Of a DNA stretch of 64,000 bases, positions 45,308 through 55,568 are shown one piece after another. Source of the DNA: Lepidostoma basale (Eukaryota > Arthropoda > Insecta > Trichoptera > Lepidostomatidae); the NCBI GenBank assembly GCA_022606425.2, contig JAHDVF020000890.1:86001-150000 (forward strand), in the 5' to 3' direction. The notes below the pieces were generated by a model. It did not search any database. It was given only the letters and a program-made list of their open reading frames with translations, and was not told where the DNA came from. Both the position numbers and the translations under genes were made by a program. How positions within the stretch are numbered: position 1 is the stretch's first letter; every line of letters starts with the position of its first letter.

Positions 45308-45759
45308 CTTCCAAAAAAGAAGAAAACAAAAGTTAGAAAAAAACAGCACAAAAACGAATAACCTTACATTACAAGATTCCTTAAAAGGAAAAACCAAACT
45401 TAAAAATGGAAACAATTATGACAACTTAACCCCCATAGTATTTATTGCTGGCTACATTTGCAGTTTAAAAAAATGGTTTCAAACTACGCCCTACATATAT
45501 TAAATTAACTACAACTAAAAATGCAGGTAGCAGTTCTGGTGGAAATTGATAAATAAAAATGATGTTTCAAATCATTTTAAACAAAAATATTTGAATCACG
45601 GATTTATAAATAAATTTAATTATGAATGTAATTGCGTAGATTTTCATAGTTGATAGCAATCTTTGGGTATATCGCTAGATAATTGAGAGTCGTGTTCATC
45701 TCTAGTTCATTCATTTATCAATCGTTCATTTTAGAATTCATTCTGTCAATAAAAAAAAT

Positions 45760-45870
45760 TCAATTGTTTTTCTCGACCGACGTTTAAGAAATCGTTGGAT
45801 AGAATCGATAATCATAGCTACCCTAAAAAGTTCGAGACTGCAACAATCTCCGAAACACAAGATCCCAAAA
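45760..45870. repeat. Class F ribozyme remnant, inverted pair
   Basis: TCTCGACCGACGTTT at the left and GACTGCAACAATCTCCGAAAC at the right match the class F unit at 8895-9048, but neither half keeps the full core. Confidence 0.5.
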
Positions 45871-46089
45871 ATAAACGAAAGTGTGATTCTCTTTGAATAA
45901 ATATAAATACTCATATGTTTCAATTTATACATCAAAACTAGTTGAGTCACAACCGAAACATGTCTTTAAAAAGTGTTGTAAAAATACGAAGTGTAGTATT
46001 TATTCAAATATGAACCTACAACACAAAGCGAAGGCGAATATAGAAGTAATTCTCTGTAATCACATGTCCATCAAAATTAAAACATTATT

Positions 46090-46320
46090 TTAAATGATGT
46101 ATCTTGACACGTTAAGATGGGGAAGAAGCAGAAAGTGCTTTTGGAGGGACCACGTGAACCGCATGGAGAATACAAGAATTACAAAAAAATTTAAAGATGA
46201 AAACCCAAGCAGCAAGAGACTACCAGGAGAGCCGCCAAAAGATGGAGAGATGGCTGGACATCATCATCCCAGGACAACTCACCGTCACAAACAGGTCATA
46301 TGACCTAAACTAAGAGAAAG
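46090..46320 (+). mobile_element. LINE ORF2 C-terminal remnant, family L3
   Basis: Plus frame: LRWGRSRKCFWRDHVNRMEN, then KRLPGEPPKDGEMAGHHHP. The tail CACCGTCACAAACAGGTCAT recurs at 56095-56150. Similar in layout to 58566-58877. Confidence 0.7.
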
Positions 46321-46908
46321 AAGATGTATTTTAATTATTTATTAATATTTATGAGAAAGGTCTAAATCAGTATAGACTGAAACAACATTGTTAAACTGCA
46401 CATAAAAATAATTGAAACATTATACGTCTTAAATAACAATCATGCTCGTATCATTTTAACGAGAACATATAAAGGCAGATACGGACTTCTCCCTATTCCC
46501 GAAAGAGCTACAAATTTAATCGGCAGATTATTTTGTTGATAATATAATGTTACATGATCTGTGAATGTATCGAGCGGAGCCTCCCACGGCGTCTCGCATA
46601 AACTCGGTAAATAATAATAAATGTATCTATAAAACCATTGAACAACAATGCTATTGGAATAAAGGGATGTGTTACACCCGAATTATTGCGATATAAACGG
46701 CACAGCTCACTAGATCACAGGACCGTTCTCGATCTCTTGTCTAACACCTCTCAGGTGTTTGGGCATAAAATGTACCAAATTGCCTAATGATTCGGAAATC
46801 TTTGTCATTTCTTGAGGCATTTATTTTCACAGTAAAAATGAGATTTAGTTATGTATTTCAAAAGATCATTATATTTGTATCGGGTAGAACAAAAGAAACG
46901 GGAAATAC
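46321..46908. other. Unique shg intron block
   Basis: 46440-46790 is not repeated here and has balanced composition. No ORF with recognisable motifs. Confidence 0.3.
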
Positions 46909-47265
46909 AGTAATCCCTCTCCACTTTGCGGCTTCACTGTATTGTGTGTTTTTTTTTTTTTTTTTTTTAACCAAATGTTAATTCTACGGAAATACGAAGA
47001 CAAGCTAATGCGAATATAGTGCATGTACTTTTATGGCGTATTTAACAAGAATAATACCATTTGCGTAGTAAAAAATAATTTCGTATTAAATAAATCAGTT
47101 GCGTATTGAACACAGAACCATTAACATTGGATATTTGTTGCATATTGTTCTCTTGTTTTTTGTATCACACGGACGTAAATTATTATATTAAAAGTGAAGC
47201 TGTTTTTGAACGTTTCCTTTTCAATTTAATTAAGTTTGTAATTACCTAAAAGTCTAAGCCCGAAG

Positions 47266-47391
47266 ATGACTCCTAAACGTGCTGCTTCTTCTAAGCCTTC
47301 TGGCGATAGAACAAAGCACCGGAGGAAGATGCTTACCATTCAAGAGAAAATGGAACATTTGTATATGATCAAAGATGGCAAGAAAATCTAG
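47266..47391 (+). pseudogene. Tigger/pogo transposase N-terminal fragment (CENP-B-type DNA-binding domain)
   Basis: 41 codons from ATG to TAG. It reads MTPKRAASSKPSGDRTKHRR then KMLTIQEKMEHLYMIKDGKK. The basic start followed by KxxTIQEKxxxLxxIKDGKK is the first helix of the CENP-B-like helix-turn-helix of Tigger transposases. The frame ends just where the R4 repeat begins, so the rest of the protein is absent. Confidence 0.65.
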
Positions 47392-47392
47392 A

Positions 47393-47665
47393 GTTTTTTT
47401 TTTAAAGGAACATAAAAGTTCCCGCCACATACCCGAGGCTGTTACAGGGCGTAGCGGCGCCCAGTTATCAGCCTCGCTCGTACACTCCTTGAGCCTGTCC
47501 CCGGTCCATCCGGGACTTACATTTGAAGACGGCAACAACAAGGGGGTGCCAGACCACATTTAATTTACCCTACATTACTTTTATACTCCGCTGTACTTTA
47601 TTGAATAAATAAGCAAAATATATAATACATGACCATTTCAAAAACAAATGCGGGATTGGAAAAGT
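47393..47665 (-). mobile_element. A-tailed retroposon family R4, copy 2
   Basis: Same sequence as 34785-35125, with its minus-strand A tail at 47395-47404. It interrupts the Tigger transposase fragment. Both copies share GCGGGATxGGAAAA near the right end. Confidence 0.65.
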
Positions 47666-47889
47666 TGTAGAGGTGTCAAAAATAGGTTTTCTATGTTCTG
47701 ACTACGAAAATATTCAATGTAATTAACAAAGAATCCTACTTCTCGGAAATTCATTTATCGCGGTAGAGAAAAAAATGGTGCCAAATCATGAATCCGCAAA
47801 ACAAAGTAATGGTGAATATAGAAGAAATTGTATATGTTTTTAACATTAACCGCTTATTTGAAGGTATTATAATACATGAACTCAGATTT

Positions 47890-48090
47890 ATTTTGTGGAC
47901 ATTGGACGATCGAAGTGTGCGCGGGATATGTCTATTGGTGGCGATGAGGTTCGCAACCCATCACACCGCGTCTCCCGCGGGGGCGAAAATAGAAGGATGG
48001 AGTGCCGCATCGGTAAAAGTGTGGCAGTCCATTATTTCTGCCTACCCCTTCTGGGAGACGGGGTGATGGTTAATTAATTAGTTAGTTGAA
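47890..48090 (+). mobile_element. Short non-autonomous element using the RTE 3' end, family N1, copy 1
   Basis: Starts near TTTTGTGGACATTGGACG, contains GAAGTGTGCGCGGGA, GGCGATGAGGTTCGCAACCC, CGCGTCTCCCGCGG and GGATGGAGTGCCGCATCGGT. It then joins the RTE end (GTGGCAGTCCATTATTTCTG, GGGTGATGGTTA) and a TTAATTAGTTAGTT tail. About 200 bp. Two further copies lie at 56245-56455 and 62945-63155. Confidence 0.8.
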
Positions 48091-48298
48091 CTTAGATTCA
48101 CCGCTAGAGGAAAACGAAATCAAATAAAGCCTATAGATCTTATTTTTAAAAATCAAATGGTTTCAAAAAATATATACGAGTATATTGTTATTTGAAATTT
48201 CATGGAAGAAGTTCATTGTAAATAATGAAAAAAAAAAAATTATGTAAAAAATCTTTTTAAAATATATCTTGTTAAAATCACTGATGTTTGCGTCTTTA

Positions 48299-48375
48299 AC
48301 CGGTTTTGGCAGCACGTTTTCATCTTCTGGTTGAAGATTTCACCAGAATATGGCAGCGAGCTGCCGAAACCGGTC
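48299..48375. ncRNA. Hammerhead-like class E pair (minus 48299-48330, plus 48344-48375)
   Basis: Plus half: CAGAATA, stem II GGCAGC/GCTGCC, GAA, ACCGGT, C at 48375. Minus half: CAGAAGA, TGAAAACGTGCTGCC, AAAACCGGTT. Stem II, stem III and the triplet are good in the plus half, but class E has A at position 4 where U is expected. Confidence 0.45.
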
Positions 48376-48769
48376 GAAGACAAAAACATCAGTGGATTTT
48401 ATAATGTAAGATTTTTTACATTTTTATTTTATTTTCATTATTTCAAATTGTTTCGTTGAAGTTATGATTTATTTATATTTTGGTATTTGGTGATGACATG
48501 ATAAAATAAATCACAGGACAAGACAGGAAATTAAATTTGAACTGAAAAGATTTTTTGTACGAACGTAAGAGATCTTTGATAAACTAAAGGCATGTACTGT
48601 GAAAATTCACAAAATTTGTATTCATAATATTCAAAGTGAATAAATCATTAAAAATGAACAACTGAATTTAAGAAGAATCATAACATGAACATAATATTCC
48701 AGTGAAACGAATAATCATTGTATTACAAATATTAAATAAATATACGAGTATGTCATATATGTCGGAATA

Positions 48770-49160
48770 ATCAAATCAAATCAAATCAGTTTATTAACTC
48801 AAAAGACATTACAAAACAGCAAAATGTTTAAGGAATATATTGAGTACAAGAAAAATATAACAAAAATACAACATAATACCAGGAACGCATTAGAGGTGGT
48901 TCGACATTAGGAAGACAAGATACTCTCCAGAATTAAGAGTATTTGTCTCCTGAACGTACCTTCACTAATATGAAAGACGTCGATCTCCGAGGAGACCGCA
49001 TTCAACAGACTAATTGCTATTCCCACCGGTGTCACCAGAGGCAGATTGGTTCTGGTGGCCGGTAGGTAAAACAATCTGTGCTGCGCTGTCGGAGAAATCT
49101 ATCAGGGACAAATGACCAACGCCCTCTAGCACGGCCGAGTTCTCGAAATATTCCCCGATT
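48770..49160 (-). mobile_element. LINE C-terminal remnant, decayed
   Basis: With one shift the minus strand reads FCKLIGEYFENSAVLEGVGH, then TRTNLPLVTPVGIAISLLNA and FHISEGTFRRQILLI. This looks like degraded LINE coding sequence, followed on the plus-strand left by repeats of TCAAA (48771-48790). The family is not certain. Confidence 0.4.
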
Positions 49161-50024
49161 AATTTACAGAAATGGACAATGAGATGCCCATCAATAATGA
49201 AGTATAGTATGTAAAATTCTTTGTTAAATGCCCCTCTATCATACTATAAATTTTACCTGGAAAGCAGGACAAAAACACAAGAAATCTATCTAAAGTAAAA
49301 TGTTATCTAAAACATATAAAAAATACATATTAATTTACAAATATTTAAAATATAATTTTCCACGTTCTGCCACATCATCGTAATGCAATAGAACTTCGAG
49401 GTATTTTCCATTCAACTCTATGACATAATATCATCAGGTGAATTATGTTATATAATTATGTCTAATGAATATGTGTTAAAATAATTAATATTAACAGTGT
49501 GAATTTTCTTTTTAAAGGAAAATAAATAAAAGATCTCATCCATTTTGAAACCGTTTCTTTACACTCCGTATCAAGTTTCCGGAAAATCGGGGCGAAACTT
49601 CTATGTTGTTTTCAAGTATTAACAGGTAAGAAAACTGTATATATTTAGGAAAACTCTTCAAAAAAAAGTTACGAGCAGAACTCATTAGGCAAATTGAAAT
49701 TGTTATAAAAATCTAAAACACATCAGTGTTATGGAAATGTTCTTTAATCAAGCGAGGCAGGGAAAGTTCATGATTGATGTTATGTTTAAGGCTTTTCATT
49801 ACGGCCATTTATCAAACAAATTTAAATATCGGGCAAAGTCAAATTACTCGACCATGCGAGGGCGGTTGACGGAATCATTTCGCCGGCGCGGGACTCCCAA
49901 ATTGCCGGGTCACGTTCGTGATATTTGCCAGCAATCAAAAAGACAAAGTTATATCGCAGGCCATCAGTCCCCTTGTTGTTTTCAAGGCTTAAGCTACAAA
50001 TACAAGAGAAACTACTGTACGTAC
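49161..50024. other. Intron, nothing certain
   Basis: 49370-49445 has CACATCATCGTAATG and ATATCATCAGGTGAATTATG resembling ribozyme-type inverted halves, too decayed to class. 49731-50024 is unique. Confidence 0.3.
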
Positions 50025-50159
50025 CGTGAACACATATGTTCCTATGTCGGAGTCCTCTAGTACCGAAGGGTGCTTCACGGGACAATTCGTAATGATTGGT
50101 TTGTGATTGTTCTTTATGGAAAATTTCGCTATTCCCTTGAAGTCCTCTGGTCTCCCGTG
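50025..50159 (-). CDS. shg: DE-cadherin exon: beginning of EC1
   Basis: 135 nt, 45 codons, phase 0/0; acceptor TTTGTTTCAG, donor GTACGT. It reads HGRPEDFKGIAKFSIKNNHK then PIITNCPVKHPSVLEDSDIG and TYVFT. The KPxxxNC...VxE...TYVxTV pattern matches the start of fly EC1 (KPAFKNC ... ENTYVLTV). There is no signal peptide, so at least one exon lies at higher coordinates. The neighbouring frame starting MLIYFIIF is a shadow. Confidence 0.9.
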
Positions 50160-50199
50160 CTGAAACAAAAATAATAAAATAAATTAACATTTGAATGTC

Positions 50200-51330
50200 A
50201 AAAATTTGTCTACGGCCATAATTTGTTTACGGGTCTTGAGAAAATTTAAAGCGTGCCGAAATGTGTTGACATTTGGATGGGTACATTATCATCAGGCACA
50301 TGAGAGGGTTATTAACGCGCCTTTCTCTAAAGTGTTGCGATAGTCTCGTCTCCTCTTCGGTGTTGAGCTCCGAACATTCCAAAGGTCAGGGGAAAGATTT
50401 GCCGGGCGGAATTTTCAATTAGGTACAATAATTAATTATATATTACAACAGTGTAAATGTCAGTAGGTAACGCCGCCGGAATGGTGTGAACTTTCAGCGC
50501 GGAAATGTGAGAAAATAAAGTATGAACTGCGTAGAGAATAATAGAAATATTTCCAAGACGTCACCCTCAAGAAAGGCTGAAATGTCACTCGGGCTATAAA
50601 AGCCGCGATTTCGCTAACAAAACTACGGAACCATTTCATAAATCACCTTCCAGAATAAGCAATGCCTTTTCGAAACGAGAAATAAACGCGATTATGTAAA
50701 ATATGAATTTGTTTTCTGAGAAATTCGGCGAAAATTACCAGGAAGATATTGTTCCCTGATCGGGCTCCTCTTGCGAGATAAGGAAACATCGTGATAGCCT
50801 TAGGAACCTAGCTACTTCACCCATAAAGAGGTTACGCGATGACAGTGATACGCCATTTCAATATATCGGTTACAACTCAAACAAGCAGAAAACAATTGTC
50901 TTCAAACGTAGCTTATTATGTCATAAGTTTTCAAAACTTCCTTCATTTTGCTATCGAGAACCTCTCCGAAATTATAATTAGATAACTTCTCAGGCATCCA
51001 AATGAGAGTAAATACGTATCTTAATAGAAACATATCAAAGTATAAAACTTTTTACAAAAAAAAAATACTTCTCAGCAACGTATAATTTTTGTTGTCTTTC
51101 AAAAGTCAGACAAATTATCAAATAGTACTTACTTGATAAAAGTATGAAAACGTAATCAGATTGTGATGGGGGAAAAAACTTTTTTTAATCAAATATGCCG
51201 CATGAATTGTAAACAATATTATTTCTTCCGTAACGAAGTATACAAATCGAGTGACGGTATCATGCCCCGAATAGAATAAGTTCCGGACACCTGGCAACAC
51301 TATTTAAATTACTTTTTGAAAACACTGTAT
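50200..51330. other. Unique region upstream of the first recognised exon
   Basis: 50200-50950 has balanced composition and no window repeats, so it is a candidate for intronic control sequence. 51000-51330 is AT-rich. Confidence 0.3.
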
Positions 51331-51334
51331 TTTC

Positions 51335-51450
51335 TAAACACTTTTTTGCACTTTTCGGAGGACTAACGCCCTTCCTACGCCGAGAAAGGGCGTCTGTGTC
51401 CAAATACATGTCTGTGAAAAGTGCCAAGAAGGGTTGTGAAAATACAATGT
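51335..51450. repeat. Class B-type inverted pair, decayed
   Basis: TTTTCGGAGGACTAACGCCC at the left and GAGAAAGGGCGTCTGTGTCC at the right pair with each other, with ATACATGTCTGTGAAAAGTG following. The GAAAC is lost in the right half. Confidence 0.4.
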
Positions 51451-51935
51451 TTTCAAAAAGTTATTCAAATGTGATTTCCCAACACAAAGTGATGGCGAAT
51501 ACGGAAGTAGCTGCCAACACCAGTTTGCCGACCCAAGTACCTGGAAGGTGCTTGGCTTGATTAGCATTAGCGCGAAAAGCGGAGAACATTTAATATTTCA
51601 CCGCCTGACATCGTCGTGTGAAGTAATATATATTGGATAATTGTGGAAATGCCATCGATATTAGAAACTGCCAAGTACTTCCACGTAGTCATTATCCTCG
51701 CTCACCTTTGAATCGAGAGCTACTACTCGTGTGGTTATCTATTCACGCCACTCTTGTGTGTACCGAAACACCTTAGATGGAAATTTCCCTGTGAAACTAT
51801 TCCGCGGTGATTTGTGACTGTATTTATTACACGGTTATGTGCTACTGCGAATCAACTTACAAAATATGAATAGAGATATTAACACATGGTTAGTATAACC
51901 TGATCTGATGATATTGAATAACATATAATCTACTG
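51451..51935. other. No feature seen
   Basis: No recognisable ORF or repeat. Confidence 0.3.
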
Positions 51936-51939
51936 CACT

Positions 51940-52502
51940 TAAAGTTGTCAACGCAAACAAAAACCGATCCAAAAAAGCTAGAATGGCAGTGCACAATGGT
52001 GTTCTTCTACCGACCCTTATGTATGGAAGCGAAGCATGGAACTGGCAAAAGAAGGATGAAAGTAGAATAAATGCAGTAGAAATAAGATCTCTTAGACGAA
52101 TGTGTGGATACTCTGTGTATGATAAAGTGTCGAATGAAAATATAAGAAGTGAATGCGGTGCGAATGATGGTGTCATGAACAAAATAATGAAAGGATCATT
52201 GCGATGGTTTGGACATATGGAAAGAATGAATGAAAAAAGAATGGTAAAAAAATTATATGTGAATGATGTAAATGGAACCAGAAATAGAGGAAAACCGAGG
52301 AAAACGTGGTACGATCAAATAAATCAAATATTGAATGTCGGCCATGGGAGGAGTCAGAGAAATCGACACGCGTGCATGACACGATGTGTGAATGTTGAGG
52401 AAGCGAGAGAAATATGTGAAGAAAGAAAAGTGTGGCAGTCCATTCTTTCTGCCTACCACTTCGGGGAGACGGCGTGATGGTTAGTTAGTTAGTTAGTTAG
52501 TT
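51940..52502 (+). mobile_element. RTE C-terminal fragment, open frame, (GTTA)n tail
   Basis: Open from 51983 to a stop at 52477 (164 codons): MAVHNGVLLPTLMYGSEAWN, SVYDKVSNENIRSECGANDG, RNRGKPRKTWYDQINQILNV and ILSAYHFGETA. Five GTTA units follow at 52480-52502. Among the (GTTA)n copies it has the fewest disruptions, so it is probably the youngest. Confidence 0.95.
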
Positions 52503-52779
52503 ATAATCTACTGAACTCAAAAAATATATATTCGAGTGTTTATTGACTGTACAGTCTAAAATATAGGTTCCCAACGGAGGCGCTGCATCCTTACGTGGGG
52601 GCGGTAGCAGGCCCAGTGACAAATAGGCGTTAAGACAGTCAAGGGGGCGGCCGTGAGGCAAGAAATTAACAATGAAATATCCTATATAATCATTCACTAT
52701 CTACAATCATAAACATAAACAACTCCTTGTTGTTTTCGTATAAAAAAATCCAAATATGTAAAGTCTGCCGAAAGCTGAC
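52503..52779. other. No feature seen
   Basis: Unique spacer. Confidence 0.3.
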
Positions 52780-52850
52780 AGAGACAGAGATGAGAGTAGC
52801 TCAGGTGATAGTCAATGTCGGAGGGACCTGACATGACACCAAGAGAATAA
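52780..52850 (+). mobile_element. LINE 3' end, family L2a
   Basis: Plus strand encodes RDEMRVAQVIVNVGGT and stop, then CATGACACCAAGAGAATAAT, the same tail as 4718-5182 (minus). Confidence 0.6.
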
Positions 52851-53775
52851 TAAAATATGTAAATTTGTTATATTGGCATCTAATTGGTTTTTAAACAATA
52901 TGTTCAACGTGACATTTGCTTCAGTTTAAACATTTCGATGCAAGAAAGTCCGTGGGTATGATATATAAATTGTGTCGCTTATTTTTTGGTTGGTTTTCAA
53001 ATGCTTGGACAGTCACACTCCCACACGAATGTTTCGTTTTGAACGCTTGAGGTTTGCAAAGAATCAAGCGACCGGGAAACCGTCGATGTTTTAAAGATTC
53101 TCCACCGCTCGTACAAATGCAGAAATGATTTAATAAAAGAAGAAACATCGCGAACAATGAGAAACTGGGTCAAAACGAACCACGTTTTGAAATAAGTAGC
53201 TTACTATTATATTCTTTCAATATGTGTCGCGGTACACAATGCTACGGTTATTGGATCTGGGCGGATATGAAATATAACAACATATTTGTACAGGCGATAT
53301 CAGATAATATCGATCATACAAACAAGAGGCCGGTAAAGATGAAAAATAATAAATCGGACTGATATTGTAATACCGTTTGCGAAGCGCAGTTTTGACAGAA
53401 TATACAAAAACGTATTATTAAAACTAAATACAATATTTTTTTATAATAACTATTTTATGCAAATACATTACAAATAATTCAATAACTACCAATAAATATA
53501 TGAATGATTGAAGCACTCGTAAAATAGACACTTAATATAGTATAGTAGAACAAAACTGTAAATTTCGTCATTTGGTTTTTTTTTTGTACTTAGTACCCAT
53601 TTTACTTCAACCATATATTAATAGTCATTTTCATCAAACCCCCATGATCGCATCTTTGATAATGTATACTACAGATTAATTGCTTCTTGAAATATTATGT
53701 AAAAATCTACATATACGAAATAATTTATTTACTGTAAAAATCTTTGTTATAAATATCACAGCTGATTAAATTTTG
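52851..53775. other. Unique sequence, then AT-rich
   Basis: 52930-53400 has no window repeat. The 78-codon minus frame at 52921-53157 shows no motif. Confidence 0.3.
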
Positions 53776-53779
53776 TCGC

Positions 53780-53815
53780 GACAGTTGTTTCGCTAACCGA
53801 TGTTAGCATCGTCAG
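53780..53815 (-). ncRNA. Hammerhead ribozyme, class C, single copy
   Basis: Minus strand: CTGACGA, perfect six-pair stem II GCTAAC/GTTAGC with loop ATCG, GAA, stem III ACA/TGT with loop AC, C at 53780, GUC triplet. It differs from the 23.5-kb pair at several paired positions while keeping the pairing in stem II, which is strong evidence for RNA function in the family. Confidence 0.82.
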
Positions 53816-53929
53816 GTCTGACAATCAACTGAAAATAATTTCTTGTTATAAAAACCCCCGTTTCTAGCAGTTTTATTATAGTTTATAATAGTAAACAAAT
53901 ATATAAAAGTAATCTTAGTAAGGGGGATC

Positions 53930-54300
53930 CTATTGACTCTTCGAGCGGTGCATGGCCATCACCGTGGTGATGGGCATGCTACGCTGGAGGATTGATCTGA
54001 TCCCAAGTACCTATCCACACCTCCTCGACTTTGGTCTCCCCTGGAAACTATGCGAAATGTTAGAGATCGAGTGTAAATAACCAGGGTGGATAATATTGAT
54101 GCATAGGCTAACGTGGAAGGACACCTCGCCAACCCGTCTGGCAAGCGTGGCGTTGTAATGCCAACCACCCCCCGTATGACATGTCATACAGGCGTTGTAA
54201 TGCCAACCACCCCCCGTATGACATGTCATACATGGAGAAGTATGGGGAAGGCCTATGTCCAGCAGTGGACGACAACGGCTGTTAAAGAAGAAAGAAAAAT
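53930..54300 (+). mobile_element. LINE 3' end with a 42-bp tandem duplication
   Basis: The last part reads MGKAYVQQWTTTAVKEERK, a widespread ending of insect LINE ORF2. Upstream at 54149-54232 a 42-bp unit (starting GGCGTTGTAATGCC, ending GACATGTCATACA) is present twice in tandem. Confidence 0.65.
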
Positions 54301-54673
54301 CTTTGTTACTATTAGCTTTGAGCAATCGCTATTTGCTCCCATATCCCTTTATTACTTTATTCCTCTAATACTTGCTTATATTAATTTAAGAAAATGAATC
54401 TCGACAAAATCAATTTAAAATCAAACTTCATTAAGAAATTAATCACATTTATTAAAAATAAAAACTTGTTTCATTTCAAATTGTTTTAAGAGATTAATAA
54501 AAAAAATGGTTCACTTGCTCAAATAACTGAATTAATGATTAACTATCTAAAGTATCCCCATATATTCAAAGAATGTCAAGAGAAGACGCATCGCATAATC
54601 CGTCATCATAGGCTTCTTTTCAGATCCAGCACTTTACCTTCTTATGAAAAAAAAAATATTGAAATATACTTAC

Positions 54674-54774
54674 TACCCCTAACGAGTCGTCGGCTCTTAG
54701 TGAATCTAGATGTCGCAGGTGTCGCAATTTGGGCAAGTGATGCTGCTGCCATCTTAAGCTGGGGCTGGAGGATT
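54674..54774 (-). other. Candidate exon upstream of shg EC1
   Basis: On the minus strand 101 nt lie between an acceptor-like TTTTGCAG and a strong donor GTAAGTAT, richer in G+C than the flanks. Two frames are open; the one leaving in phase 0, as needed to join 50159, ends LRHLDSLRADDSLGV. Another contains an in-frame ATG (MAAASLAQIATPATSRF). Neither has a signal-peptide-like core. Could be a 5' exon of shg or chance. Confidence 0.25.
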
Positions 54775-54922
54775 CTGCAAAACAAAGAGCAAAACGTTAT
54801 GAAATCGGAAGAATGGAATCAATAAGTCTTGACAATGATGATAAACTCTATGTACAACAATTTTTTTTTAATAATTTCTTGATTATTATGCATTTAGTGT
54901 GCTTCCACTTGTGTTTATGTTC

Positions 54923-54954
54923 GACCGGTTTCAGCAGCTTGCTGCCATCTTCTG
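54923..54954 (-). ncRNA. Hammerhead-like motif, class E
   Basis: Minus strand: CAGAAGA, stem II GGCAGC/GCTGCT with loop AA, GAA, ACCGGT, C at 54923. As in the other class E copies, position 4 is A. Confidence 0.5.
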
Positions 54955-55229
54955 GTACCTACATCAAAATTTATTTGGTTTATATAATAAAAGATGTGGT
55001 GGGGGTTAAAAATTCAAATATTACTATTACCAAAAAATAATGAATTTTCATTGTATAGAATCATTTCAACTACAACTTAATAACAGTAATACATTATTTG
55101 AAGACTACAGGGGGAAAACAAACAAAAGTGGAAGCACTTTTTTAATTATTATTTAAAATGAACTTCCATCAAGAGATTTCAGCAAAAACATTTGATAATC
55201 TCATTTATTGGTTTTTAACTTTCATGCTT

Positions 55230-55500
55230 AGATGACGGTGCACAATGTTTGGACTTGTATCGATCCTTATGTATGGAAGTGAAGTTTACTGACAAAAGCA
55301 GGATGAAAATAAATTAAATACAGCAAAAATGAGATCTCTTAGATGAATGTGTGTTTAATCTGAATATGAAAATGATGTCAAATGCAAATATAAGAAGTGA
55401 ATGCGGTGAGTGTTATAAACAAATTAATGAAAGGGTCATTAAGATGGTTTGGACATACGAAAAGAATGAATGAAGACTAACGAATAATAAAAACATTTGA
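55230..55500 (+). mobile_element. RTE remnant, strongly decayed
   Basis: VLTMYGSEVY-like, AKMRSLR, IRSECG and GSLRWFGHTKRMNED blocks in shifting frames. Confidence 0.6.
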
Positions 55501-55568
55501 TTTTTTGTCTTAAATTATGTTACCATAAAAGTGAATAATATGTACATACAATTAAAGATATTTAACAA

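Larger units (their letters stand above)
46909..47790 (+). mobile_element. Tigger (pogo-type) remnant, internally deleted and interrupted
   Basis: A TA is followed by CAGTAATCCCTCTCCACTTTG (46910-46930), resembling the start of Tigger terminal repeats. A transposase N-terminus lies at 47266-47391. After a foreign insertion, 47700-47770 reads GAATCCTACTTCTCGGAAAT and TCATTTATCGCGG, as near a Tigger 3' end. The right terminal repeat itself is missing. Family assignment is from remembered patterns. Confidence 0.5.

Noticed and set aside
19651..50159. Assigning the cadherin to N-cadherin (CadN), Fat or Dachsous
   Set aside because: The window starts at EC1 with the fly shg pattern, lacks the many-repeat structure of the others, and carries VEAYDPDI...RNADQ and EPPGTPVMQVRA, which fit shg.
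49822..50190. 122-codon minus ORF starting MLIYFIIF as a gene
   Set aside because: It is an out-of-frame shadow; the exon frame with proper splice sites is HGRPEDFKG...TYVFT.
54113..54397. 94-codon ORF as a novel protein
   Set aside because: It is a LINE tail carrying a tandem duplication.
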